Shown in pieces: positions 44,301-56,099 of a DNA stretch of 64,000 nt. Location: the NCBI GenBank assembly GCA_000349905.1, contig KB722742.1, positions 42,030 to 106,029 on the forward strand, in the 5' to 3' direction. This stretch comes from Volvariella volvacea V23 (lineage: Eukaryota > Basidiomycota > Agaricomycetes > Agaricales > Pluteaceae). The translations under genes and the position numbers were made by a program. Positions within the stretch are counted from its first letter, which is position 1, and each line of letters starts with the position of its first letter. Below the pieces are notes generated by a model. The model ran no database searches, was not told the origin of the DNA, and worked only from the letters and a program-made list of their open reading frames with translations.

Positions 44301-47300
44301 GCATGCTTCTTCAACGACTACCCAAATTACCACGAAAATTCGGGTAGATTTGGTCATGAGGTGTCCCCAATTATGACTTCATTGCTCGCTCAAAGGCTCA
44401 AGATCCCTTTTCTAAGCGCTTTGCTGGCAGACGAAGATAGTGGGAGCAAGGATGAGGAGGCGATGAGTGTAGAGCTGCTCAGTCGTATTCATGCTGTACT
44501 ACACGACTACGACATCAATTACGCTGTCAATGAATTTATCGCAAATGCGCACGATGCTGGAGCCACAGAATTCTCTATGATGCTCGATGAAATGAAGTAC
44601 TCTGAAGGCGAACGGAGAAGGACTTCAAAGGGATTCTAGAGATTGATAAAGGAGGGAAGTTGGACAACCCTGATGTCATCGGACGCTACGGACTTGGGGC
44701 GTTGTCATTATTTTACTTCACAGATGTGTGTCCTATCACTCGGTCCAATGCCCTTGCTAACGATGGAATAGGTAGTTACAATTATTTCAGGAAAGTACAT
44801 CCTTATCATGGACCCGAGTGGGGAGTATCTCCCCCATACGCTTAGAGGCCAAAAAAGGACTGCACTTCGCCGAACAATTGCGTCTATCTATCGGTCAGTG
44901 CATTGACATATCCAGTCAAACATTTTGTTTACTTTGCGATCAGTAATTCATCATCACATCTTCGACCATTTGTAGGCAAGTATGGCTGTGATTACGAGCA
45001 GCACGACTTCTCATACGACGGCGTGAGTCCCTTATCCTCTTACGGCAATGGCAAAATACTCAGTTCCTGATGTAGACTATGTTCCGACTTCCATTATACC
45101 ATGGTTCATCGCTCTCCACGGCTCGGAAACCGATGAATGTCCGAGCATGCCGAGAGCTACTACGGCAGTATGAGGACCTCGCTCATGGCGCATTCTTTTT
45201 TACACGACTCACAACCATCGATTCTCGGATCAGAGACATGGAGGGGAGTATATCATCATTATGGACAGTCAAAGCGGAGCGGGAGATTTGCCACGAGAGC
45301 GAAGAGATTACAATGAAGAAGCTCACCCTGCCAGGCGGAGAGACGTGGTTTGTTTCGCAAACCAGAGTTCCGATACCCGATAAATTCCAAGACCTTCCGT
45401 ACCGACTTAAAGTCCGGGATTCGTTTCCTATCAATGTGGCCCTTCCCTCAAAGCCATCCAGACGGGAGGGTTATCTTTTCTCTGTTCTTCAACTTCCATC
45501 TCCCATATCAATCCCATCACATCTGAATGCTCCATTTGCTCTCCCTTCCAGTCGGCGTGGTATTCATTTTGACCCCGCTCGAGACAGCACCCGGGAACAG
45601 TCCATCAACGATACCGAATGGAATCGATGGATTCTCTCAATTGCCTTCCCACCGTTTTATCTGTCCTCGCTCTCCATCCTCAAGAATATAAATGCGCGAT
45701 CCATCTCTCTCCTGGATTATTTCCCACCAAAGGAGTCCACACAAAATAACATTGGCCACGAGATCTCGAGTAGCTTCTATTTCCACCTCCTCAAATCCGA
45801 AATACCCCTGTTCCGATCAACTACCGGCGTATGGAAGTCGTGTAATAGTGCTATATTCTTGTCATCTCTACCTGATGACATCAAGCGGAACGATATAGAG
45901 ACAACCCTCAAGCACCTCTCACCCACAGATGTCATACTCCTCTCTTCCCATTTACTCGAACGACTTCCGCTTGTTCCCTATGTTGAAGCGACAATACAAA
46001 CGAAACCAAGAGTTATTTCTCCGGCCATGTTTCGGGAACTAGTTGGTTCTCATGCGCCAAAGATCCAAGAGCTATACAACAGCGAAGATCTGGACATGGA
46101 ACACATTACATCAGTCCTGCAGCTCATCCTTGCTGATAAGAATCACCCACATGTTGTCGGTCTTCCGTTACTTCTTGTTGGTAAAGGAACAAGGCCCGAA
46201 CTCCTACCAATTCCCCCAGCAACTTCTCCTGTCTGGTACACTCCAGATGATCGAATACGGTCGCTCCTAGTAGATTTAACGCACCCTGAGCCTATTTTAC
46301 ATGGCCGCGTTCCACAACATGTCGTTGAGCTCATGCTCGCACACCGTCCACCGATTATAACCCAGTTTGAATTGTCACGGGCGGTAGGTCTTATCCAGGA
46401 ACGACTACAACAAGCTAAAACTGCCACGCATTCCCAAGACGTTCTTCAATGGATAGAGCTCTTCTGGGAGCTCTTCGACCACTTTCCTAAACTTCGAGAC
46501 GTCATTGTACTTCGCGAATATCCCCTCATACCAACACTACAAGCAGGGAAATATGTCTCAGCTCAGGCTTGTACCGGGCTTGGTCACATTGTCCCCTACG
46601 ATCTGACAGAAATTACATTCGAACTGCTACCTATACTCCATGAATTTGGGTTTGAGATTGTTGATACACGACGAGGACCACACCTCTATACATTTATTGG
46701 ATCCGAATTTCCGCAACGATTGGTACTCACGTCCATATTGAAGGGACTAGTACATCTGGGAAAAACAGGGCCGAACTTTTCGACTGTTCCTAACCATGAG
46801 AAACTGGCATCGTGGATACGAGAGTCCTGGAAAAAGGAAGGAAATGTGCCAGTTAACTTGCTTGACGTTCTTGGCGATCTTCCTATCTGGCCTGCCCAGC
46901 AAGGCGACGCTACGGTTCTTTGTTCTGCGAAGGCTGGAGTATACTTGCCACCGGATGTAACCCTTGATTCAAACTTCCGACCGCAAGCATTCAATCACCC
47001 TCTCATCATCTATGACACAACTTGTACACCTAGCATTCAGAAGCTGAATGGCAACCAGCTTGCACTATCATCTCTATTACCTGGCTTGTCCGTTCCGAAT
47101 CACCTTCCCGATGCTCAGCTTGAAAGCCATGCTGTGTTATTGGAGAAGCTTTGCCGTTTTTCGGACTTCAAGGAGCACATAAATTCAATTCTGGTACCAG
47201 ATGGGAAGGGGAAGATGAAGCCCGTTTATCAGTTCTACAAATCTACCATCCCGCTTTTCGCTGCTTCCTTCGGCCTTGATCATTCCACGAAGTTTATTCA

Positions 47301-49031
47301 TCCCCTCATCCGTGAAAACCTAGAACGGATTCCTGAACTTCCACTTATCCAGGCCATAAACCCGACTACTTTATTGGATTGCCTTAAGGTATTTGATGAG
47401 GAAGTCAGAAGCTCTCGAGAGGAGGACGATCTCATTCAACGAGCCCAGAGGGTACACACTGAGTTTACAACGCATGTCGGCATATTACCTTTCGACGATC
47501 CTCTCTACTCCCAACTCAAATCACTACGGTTCATCGTCAGAACTGACTACCGATCCTCTTCAGCTACATACAGCACTGACCCCTATGTTGGCCCTGGTTC
47601 CGGTCGCTATCTTCCGCGTATCATTAGCCCATCGCAGGTTATTCACAAGGGCTTCGAAGCAGTTGCATGGACACAAAAAGGAATTCTAGATGGCGCAGTA
47701 GTGCCCACCGCTCCCCGTTTGGCGTCGATATTTGGTGTCCCGAGCACTATAGACGTGGTAGGTTGGATCAGATATAACCTCGTACTTTGCTCATACGATG
47801 TACTCTTGCAGATCCAGCACTTGCGCGTCTTAGTGAGAATCAGCCATAATCACCCTGCGAATCAGTCCTTGCTTCGAGACATTAAAGAGACGTACAAGTG
47901 GTTGGATCACGAATTGGGGGGAGATGAAGACACGAAGGTTCGCGGTGAGGTGAAAGCATTTTTCGAGGAGAGGCTATTTCTGAATGTCGACGATCCCGAA
48001 AAACCGGAAGAATGGGTATGGAACTCCGCTCGTGAAATCATAATCAACTTGCACGTCGACCGTCCTCACAACCAAGTCTTCGGGGCCCGTAAATTCCTTG
48101 ATCCTTATACATCCCTTCTTCTCAGTGCTGGTTGCCAACAAATGGTAGACGTGACCTATGATATGACCACAACCCATGGGCCATCCCTTCCTGCAACTTT
48201 TAATGCCATGCGCCGCTCTCGACAATCCACAGATATGGAGTTGGTACCACAAGAAAAGGGTTGGATAACAGCAAGCCTCTCCCACCTGCATTGCCACAGT
48301 GTTGTTCTCGAAGGTGTCATTCCACATTTCCGGTCGTCGTCAAGTCTGAACCTGCTCAACGGATCAAACTCCTTGGAGTCTCACACCATGGTCAAGTCGT
48401 ATCCAGTTGCTACCACGCACTATGGTGCTGCAAAGTTGTTAGGTTTGTACTTCAAGTGCTTTCATCACCGCTTCCGCTGAGTGTACTCTTCAAATGTAAA
48501 CGCTTGCCAGAATTTGTCTATACCGGTGGTATTAGCTTGGAAAAACCCCATCTGGGAAACCTCGACCTGCTGCTATTTGAGCTCCTAGGGTTGCTCCCTG
48601 TTGCCTACGAATGGAAGTTCGATGGTCTCAAAGCAGAAATAGGTAGGATCGTGGTCAAAGAGCTTAAGCTCCTGGACATTGTGAATCACAAAACAAGTAA
48701 GGCTCCTTTGTACACGATCACGTACGAGAGGTGTTTACAATTTCCTGGGTAAACAGTCCATGAACAAGCCAAGGCTGCACATGCTGCGGATCTCTTGAAG
48801 GCATGTCAAGAATTTGAAAAGAGAAATGCAAAGGCTCTTCAACATTGGGGGCATGTAGGGATATCACGAAAACCCCAGGTGAGGAGCAAGATGGCGAAGC
48901 CAGGCCAGATTCAGATGTATGGCACGAAGATATTGCAATTATTTACTTTAGTTCTTGGGTCCCCAATTCCTATGTCCGTGGCGGCACAGCCTCTATCCTA
49001 CCAACTTAGAGGGGAGGAGTGGATTCCTTGA
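41317..49031 (+). CDS. Sacsin/NOV-like dual GHKL ATPase with BTB-like C-terminus; frameshifted copy
   Basis: Exons 41317-41451, 41501-41670, 41720-41762, 41812-42641, 42703-43120, 43170-44725 (with an internal frameshift), 44772-44893, 44944-45022, 45076-48442, 48511-48696 and 48757-49031. The first ATPase module has N-box ELLQNSDDA (32-40), GKYGLGFRANYH and LTDNPHVLSGD, the hallmark of sacsin-type HSP90-like ATPases. The second has NEFIANAHDAGA and GRYGLGALS. Between these, after FSMMLDE (about 44590), a net 82 nt are missing relative to the paralogue. The frame then shifts, so the frame to about 44639 ends in TAG. Downstream there is a continuous 1100-residue exon, then EFVYTGG and helices of a BTB/POZ-like fold. 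The plus-strand gene therefore makes at best a truncated protein, or two pieces. The C-terminus is longer than in the paralogue. Confidence 0.8.
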
Positions 49032-49319
49032 TGTGTGTCCTGTACTACATGTAGTTGTTGTATCTGTATAAGATATTTATGTTGTGATCATTTTTCTGAT
49101 CCACATCCACCACGTCCAGACAAACATTTGAGCGCTATTTACTCGGCCAGTTCGTGCCCTTGTATTTGCGAGAAACCAAATCAGGCTTGTAATCGGCCAT
49201 AGGCATTACTAGTTCAGTCTTGTGACAACATCCCGGCGAAGTTCTGCGCACCATCGGTGGATGACTGGCACCAGCATACACATGCTCCCCACTTGCTCAC
49301 AACGAAGGAGGTCTCATAA
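49032..49319. other. Short intergenic region
   Basis: 3' region of the sacsin-like gene. Nothing else is recognised. Confidence 0.4.
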
Positions 49320-49960
49320 GCAGTGAGAATCAAGCCCAAACTAACAGCCTCTACCCAGACATTCTGCAGGCGATATGGGATACATTCGAGACGTGTTTGC
49401 GTCTTATGCCAATATCCCCAATCCACACATTCATCACATATCTATATCAGCACCCATCAACAGAGTCGACACTTCCTTCATCCCATTCAAGGCTTTCAAT
49501 GGTGACATGCCCAACTTGGAGAACTTGTATCTGGGAGGATATAGCATCAGCGACTCAATCGTGTCATGTTAGTCGTCGCTGAGAGTCCTTCACAGCTCCG
49601 CACTTATCCCTCCTCCTAGCACCCAACGCCCGCATTTTTTCTCCACATATTCGCCGTTCTCCATCATCCGGTAGAGCTCTCTATTCCTTTGTTATGCGCC
49701 CACCCATCTCAAACGGACTCGATTCGATTCGCTTCAAAAGCTCACTCTGGATGTACCTTGCTTGTAGTTCTGCGGTCGTCCATGTTGGGGTCTCTAGATT
49801 TACCCTCATGTAAAACCTTCAGCCTCAAAACCGTCTGCTATGGCAAGCGACAAGCTACAAGGCGCTCTTTCAGGTCCTTTCACGCTTCATCGACCACGGA
49901 CCCGTCTACTAAACTCGAACGATATTGATTCTGCCAGTGAGTCTGTGGGAGGACAAGGAT
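49320..49960 (+). pseudogene. F-box gene fragment
   Basis: SLYPDILQAIWDTF matches the F-box start of the 33779-35526 gene (LYPDILSSIF). The segment AFNGDMPNLENLYLGGYSIS matches its QFNGDMPNLETFKLRGYSLS. The two pieces are in different frames with the intervening coding sequence deleted, and a TAG follows at about 49570. Traces continue in other frames to about 49960. It is clearly a dead partial copy of that family. Confidence 0.65.
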
Positions 49961-50446
49961 TCTCACGGATCTGGTAGGATGGATTATCGGGTGCACACGA
50001 TTTGAACAAGTACGTTCTGAGTTGGTAATTAAGCCCCGAGTAACGGGATCGCCATTCCATACGACCGCGACCTCATAGCCCGGTGGGATAAACCAGCAGA
50101 GTTCTGTTGAATTCGTTGGCAAACTTCGGACGAGCAGATCACGACCTCACATCGATTACCGACTGCGACAGCATCCCACAATGTCAGTGTCTGACCGATT
50201 ACAAACGTTATTAGGGGCGCCTAATCACCAGAGAATGCGCCCAAGTGGTCGGCATTTAGCGAGTGCTGAGATAAAGGAGGACCATTCGGGGCTCAGCTGC
50301 CCGCGTTCATCTGTAGGCATGGTGGACACTTGTTCCGTGCACTCGATCGTGTGGTGTCCGCTCACTCTGCACGCTCCCGGCGTGTTCAATGAATGAAGGG
50401 GAAGGTGAAGGTGAAAAGGGAGGATAAAAATAAGAAAGAACGCTGG
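49961..50446. other. Intergenic, nothing recognised
   Basis: Sequence left of the assembly gap. No gene is recognised. Confidence 0.4.
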
Positions 50447-50546
50447 NNNNNNNNNNNNNNNNNNNNNNNNNNNNNNNNNNNNNNNNNNNNNNNNNNNNNN
50501 NNNNNNNNNNNNNNNNNNNNNNNNNNNNNNNNNNNNNNNNNNNNNN
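50447..50546. other. Assembly gap (100 N)
   Basis: Exactly 100 undetermined bases, probably a scaffold join of unknown true length. ORFs spanning it are artefacts. Confidence 0.98.
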
Positions 50547-51788
50547 TGTTATACACCGAGGAGAAGTACGTAGATATAGGGTGGCGAGGAAAACGGTGGA
50601 GGACACGCGAGGGTGAGGGTAATCTCGTCCATGGGGCTTGGGCAAGGCTCACAGGAGGTCGTCCCTATCCTCTCGGATAATAAAACGGGGTGAAAAAATA
50701 TGAATATCTCGGGAAAGAAACCGTGGGGAAGGTGAAAAACTCATACCTTGATGATCACGAACGCCGATGTGATGGACGATTCTCAAGTATGTTATTTATA
50801 GGTGAAATGGATACTGCGTTCGTGCGTTCCGCGATTGTATTGGAATCGCGTAGGAGAGGAGGGGGTGGATTGGGTGGGCAGATAGGAGGTTAGTGGAGGG
50901 ATCCGCCGGATAACGGGAGAGGTCACTAGACGCTGCTAGTTGGCAGAAACAGGCTCAAGTTGGATGCAGGCAGAAAATCGTGGGCTTGCTTCTCCAACTC
51001 GGGAATCGAAACTCTAAATTTAACGAAGGACAGAGTGATGAGATGATCCTTCAGGAACGATTTGCATACGGGAACGGCGATAGGGCGCCTGTGGGCTCAA
51101 AATTGGGGGGATGGTGCCAGCATCCTGCACGCGAGATCGTGTTAGGCGCTTGCTGGGCTGAGGGTTCGAGATGTCGAGCCTGAGGCTAATTTGGGTGCAC
51201 AATGCACCAAGTGGTGTGGCCTGGGTGGCGCCACGGTGCAGGGCAATGCGACGGTGATGGGCCCGTGCGCGTGACCGTCGAATGGGCCGAGTCGCCACTG
51301 GCACATTGTAGTCAACTCAAGTCTGCCGGTGGGTGCTAGCCACGTGCAGGTGGGATCTGCAGCGGGAGCGGCCATCCGGAGTGCAGTGGTAAACACGAGG
51401 ACGGGTCCACAACAGAAATGGACAAGCTTGGCTGCGTAGATCGCCGTGTGGGCCTGAGCACGCTCGGGAATGAAGAACACACGAAGGAAGGTGGGCACAT
51501 GGTCGACTGGCTGACGTGTAGGTCATGGGTTGCTGTGATGATGGACGAGTTTGTCTTGGTGGGCGTCTGGCTGCTGGCAGCATCACGTCCACCGTCTCTC
51601 TATCTGCTCCCCTCGCTCACATTGACGGACAAGCGAGCACGGGATTAGTCAGCATTGCATTAGCTAAGCAGATCGCAATTTCACGGGGGTTGTTGTCGAC
51701 CAGCACACGTCCCACACACAGACCTCCCCAACGAGAAATTCGCAGGAATTGTTGGCGGACTCACGCTCCTTTGTCGTACGATCTGACC
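50547..51788. other. Intergenic, G/C-richer, upstream of membrane protein gene
   Basis: Higher GC than the left side of the gap. Several overlapping ORFs on both strands have no recognisable protein. The right end must contain the promoter of the gene at 51789. Confidence 0.4.
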
Positions 51789-53825
51789 ATGTCTGAGCCC
51801 ACCCAAGGTGCGTTGCTGCCGATTGCTGCGAGCCGCTGCTCATGCCTCTCGTTTAGAGCCGTCGTTGCCGTGAGTACACGACGTTGCATCCCACGCAATT
51901 TTCTGACCGTCCTGGTGCAGCCCAACCGAAACAGACGACCCCGCACCGACACCGACACCCTCTTCGTCCTCTTCGTCCTCTTCGTCATCCTCTTCGTCCT
52001 CGTCCTCGTCCTCCTCGAGCTCCACTCCCACCGAATCTTCGTCCTCTTCATCCGAGTCTTCTTCCTCCGAATCCTCGTCCGAATCCTCATCCGAATCTTC
52101 AACAGAGGAATCATCGACATCCGAAACGGAGACGGAGACGGAAACACAGTCCTCATCAGAATCTACGAGCGAAACCCCCACGCCTACACCTCCGCCCCAG
52201 CCCTCTCTATCCGACAGCACAAGTCTTGAAATTTTCACGTCCGATGGCTTGACGGTCACCAGGACATCAGTAGTCCAAGTCACCAACCGTCCCACTCTTG
52301 CTCCGCCCAGCGGTTCAGGCGAGCAAAACTCCTCATCCGGGTGAGTCGCACGACCTTGCCAGCTCATCCCCCCCCCTCCTTCCACCCGTTACCATATCCG
52401 CGCACCGTGATCTCAGATGATCGACGCTCGTTCTTGGATGTGACACACTCCACGCTCCAATCCCCGCTATCCCCCCTTCGTCTTCACACTCCGCTCACCA
52501 TCCCTGCCAATCACCCGTAATCTAACCCTATCTTCTCCCCTCCCCACCACAGATTCTTCGACAACACAGGCGCCGTCGCGGGCGTGTTCACCGTCGTCGG
52601 CCTCGCCGTCGTGGGCATCATCATCGCCCTCTTCACCGCCAGCATCCGCCGCCGCCGCGCCCGCAAACTCGATCAAGAAGCTTCGGAAGCTGCCAAAGCG
52701 ACCGCACCCGTCTTCCTCGACGACGAAAACGACACGTATGGCCCCGGACCTGGCGGGTACGGCGCTGGGAGTGCTGGGAGTGGAGGAGGCGGAGGGGGAG
52801 GGTATAGTGCCGGCGCTGGATACTCGGACGTCAGCTCCCACGGTACATACGGCCAAGCACCCATGAGCCACCACGGGCACGATGCGTACGGGATGCGCGA
52901 GGTCCACCCCGGCGTGGGCATCGGCGAAGTCTTTGACTCGCACGCCTACGGCGCATCGACAGGCGTAGCAGCAGGTGCGGGCGCAGGCGCAGGCGCTGCG
53001 GGGATAGGCGTAGCACGCGCTAGGAGCACGCGCGACGCGGGCGGGTATGCGGCTGCGCTGGCGGATGGGAACTCGCCGTACCCCGCGTTTGCGGCGCCAA
53101 AGTATCACTACCACAAGGCTAGTCACAGTGGTGGTCGGTCGTCGTCCCCGCCGCCGCCGATGGGGATGGGGATGCCGATGCCGACGCCTGTGAGTATGCC
53201 TGTGCCGGTGGGCGGGTATCGCGGGCCTGGGAGCGCCGAGTTTGATTTGCTGGAGGCGGCTGGGATGGGTGGACCGGGTCAGGGCTCATCGCCTCCGCCG
53301 CAGGGAAATCTTGCGCGCGGACCGTCGTCTTCGCAGTCCCACTCGCAGGCGCATCTGAATAGGAACCAGTCGCTCGGAGAGTCGTATTACTCGCAGCCGT
53401 CGGCGCCGTCGTCATATGGGCATCATTATCAGGACAATGCGGCTGTTCCGCCTCTACCACCACAGCAGGGGTATTATCAAAGCAGGACGGGTGGAGGTGT
53501 GGATGAGGAGGAGGATGCTGCGTATGGAGGTGTGAGTATGCATCATGAGGGGTTGAGTCCTCATGCTGGAGGATACGGTCAAGGGCAGGGGCAGGGGCAG
53601 GGGCAAGGACGGGGGGGGAAGCTGCCGAATCCGTTTGGGAATAGTCCGATTGGAGAGGATGAGTATGAGGATAGCGATGTGGAGGAGGAGAGGAGCCGGA
53701 GGAGGGTGTTGAAGGTGTGTGTCGGTTTTGTTTTTCGTTTTCGCTCTGCATCCTCTCTATTTGTTGCCTTGTGCTGTGTTGTCAACTTGGATCTGACGAA
53801 TGGGTTGCAGGTTGCGAATGAGTAG
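51789..53825 (+). CDS. Ser/Thr-rich single-pass membrane protein (Mid2/SKG6-like layout)
   Basis: Five exons: 51789-51807, 51857-51869 (13-nt microexon), 51921-52340, 52553-53714 and 53811-53825, giving 542 aa with consistent phases. A short start (MSEPTQEPSLPPTETDD) leads into a very Ser/Thr/Glu/Pro-rich, probably O-glycosylated stretch with long poly-Ser runs (51960-52150). Then comes one transmembrane helix (AGVFTVVGLAVVGIIIALF), a basic stop-transfer IRRRRARK and a long Gly/Ser/Pro/Tyr-rich cytoplasmic tail ending in acidic DEYEDSDVEEERSRRR. This layout resembles cell-wall stress sensors and other fungal type I membrane proteins. No cleavable signal peptide is visible, so the TM helix may serve as the signal anchor. 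A (GQ)n tract lies at about 53583-53606. Ligand unknown. Confidence 0.7.
51857..51869 (+). other. 13-nt microexon
   Basis: AGCCGTCGTTGCC between tttag and gtgagt. Inclusion is required to join the ATG exon in frame to the Ser-rich exon, which has no ATG of its own. Confidence 0.55.
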
Positions 53826-56099
53826 ATGGAGTGGGATTGAGCTTGGGTGAAGGGTATGTGTTGTCTTTCTTTTTCTAACCCCTTCTCGCTCTTCTTCACG
53901 TTGTCATGTTGCATCGAGCACACCACCGTCCTAATCTCACGCTTTCATCTATTGTTCGCTGCGTTCTGTAGCTGACGGGTGGACTGTCCAGGCCTTCAAG
54001 TGATTGGAAGGAATGAATATCTTTGGAGGTGTGTATTCGGTCTTACATTCCTCCTATCGAGCTCGGCGCTCTTCTCCCCGCTCAATCCTGCTACGTATTC
54101 ACCCTCCCACCCATCTCCACCCTTATCCCCGCCTTCCCATACTCGCTATTGCGTCGAATCGTTGGAGGTGACAATGATGACTGACTAGTGCCTCGTGTTT
54201 TGCTTCATCAGCTAGGCCGCTAGCAAGTACTCAGACTCCGACCTTTGCAGACTCTTCCGCCGACCCTCTCACTCTCGGTTCCCCATCTCGTGCATATATA
54301 TACCCCGAAAACCCGAATGTTACTATCCCGTGTCGTGTTGTGTGTCCTCTATGATTCCACATTACCTCCCTCACTTCACTCTTTGCTCGACATATCCCTC
54401 CATGCCTTTACCCGTTTTTTTCCTCGTTTCTGGTTGTTGCTGCCCGTCTCATCTTCATTCCTTGTCTGACTAAATATAAATCTTACCTGACCTGACCTGT
54501 CACGAACTACGATCCTTTATCGTCTTACTGTCATTTTATTCTTATCCTTACCCTTTTTCTTCTTTCTTTTTTTGTCTTTTCTTCTCTTCTTTCTTTTTCT
54601 TTTCTCCTTTTCTATTTATTTATTCTCGGCCTCTCGTACACGAGTCAAGCCCGCCATCGCGCATCTGTATACACCTGTCGTCGTCGTCGTCTCCCTCCGA
54701 CTGTGTTGCATATACCTCGCGCTCCCCGAGACATACCCCTCCCTCCCGTGTACCCTCTACCGTATACCTCATACCCTGCAGGCGACGCACCCCATACTGC
54801 ATACCACCGGACGACAAGGCGCGAAGCTGGAGATGGCGACGGCGAGGAAGATGAAGACAAACGTGGACAAGGCCACGGACGCCCCGGATGGAATCTGAAG
54901 CTGGTTCGTTCGAGGGCTACGCTTTATTTCTCTTCTTTCCTTTCTTTTGGCTTTATGGTCGGAGTTGTTGATGGATGTATTGTGATGTGTGGATTCCGGG
55001 CCCGGTTTGGGCGAGGCGGGTGGGCGGCAGAGAGAGTTGTGAATGTACGACGAGGAGGGTGGTGCAAGAGGTGCCTGGAGTCGCGGTTGTGACAATTGGC
55101 GATCGTCGGTTGCGGTTGCGGTTGCGGTTGCGGAGCAGCAGCATGAGGCAGGGTTTATGCAGGACCATAGACCCTCGCTCGCTTCGCGATCGTAATTGAA
55201 AGGAAGGAGCGCGAGATTAGGGTGGTGGTCGTGTCGTCGTGCAGGTATGATGTCGGCTCTCCCGTGCTCATATCCATACCCCTCGATGTACTTGCTGTGC
55301 ACGCTGCTTCACTCTCCTTCTGTTTTTCATCTTCTGTCACCCTATGCCGCTTTTTTCTTCATACCTGTCTGCCCTCGATATATAACGTCCCCTGTTGGCC
55401 TATGCTCGACTCTGTTCTTGTGCACACCACTTCCCACCTATCTCTTGTATTGCCAGTATTGGCCGTTCTTTATTATCACTGCCAGTGTCAGTGCAAGTGT
55501 ACATGCATCACGTTATACTACATGTCCTTCTGCCTTTAACACCCTGTCACTGTCGTTGTTTCTGCTACCTATCCCTACTACGTCAGCTCCATATGGTCTC
55601 GTTCTATTTTTCTCCTTGATGTGTCCTTGGTTAGCCAGCTGAACTGTGATAATCGATTTAACAAAACAGTTCACGTGCATACAGTACAGTCTGCTTGCTT
55701 CTTGTTCCTTCAGCTTACCTGTTACGCTCACTTCACCTGCCTGTTTCACTTTGGTATCTTAATAGTCAGGCATTGTGTTCATATTTTGCTATTTTGCTTT
55801 AGGTGTTTATGTGAATCAAGTTGGGTTTTGGTCGAAGTATATTGTTGGTACCTGTGTTGCGGTGGTAGCTTGACCTGAATGCCATAGATTGAACCTATAC
55901 AGGATACTAAAATGAGAGAAGCTACTCTTGCAAGTTGTATCCTTTCAAAATGCTCTATCAAAGGTTTTTCTGAGCCGCCTGCTCGATCCAGCGCCGTCAT
56001 ACACTTTGATCGTCGAGACCCCCCAAGCTATCGTACGCTTGAATGACTCCAAGATATAGCAAATAAATCTATCAAGCGCTCGCACTGCCTTCCAACACT
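53826..56099. other. Long intergenic region with pyrimidine tracts and simple repeats
   Basis: 54540-54640 is an almost pure pyrimidine tract. A (GGTTGC)4 repeat lies at 55108-55131 and GTC triplets near 54677-54690. Overlapping ORFs on both strands are low-complexity and unsupported. Two 3' UTRs lie at the ends. Confidence 0.45.
55108..55131. repeat. (GGTTGC)4 hexanucleotide repeat
   Basis: Four perfect tandem hexamers. Simple repeat outside any supported gene. Confidence 0.85.

Noticed and set aside
50307..50680. ORFs crossing the N run
   Set aside because: They contain about 34 undetermined residues; artefacts of the gap.
51840..52385. 181-codon acidic minus-strand ORF (Glu/Asp repeats)
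   Set aside because: Complement of the poly-Ser TCG/TCC run of the membrane protein exon.
52467..53751. Large minus-strand ORFs over the Gly-rich tail
   Set aside because: Shadows of the GC-rich coding exon of the membrane protein.
54769..55302. 177-codon minus ORF
   Set aside because: Low complexity, overlaps simple repeats, no splice or start context and no domain.
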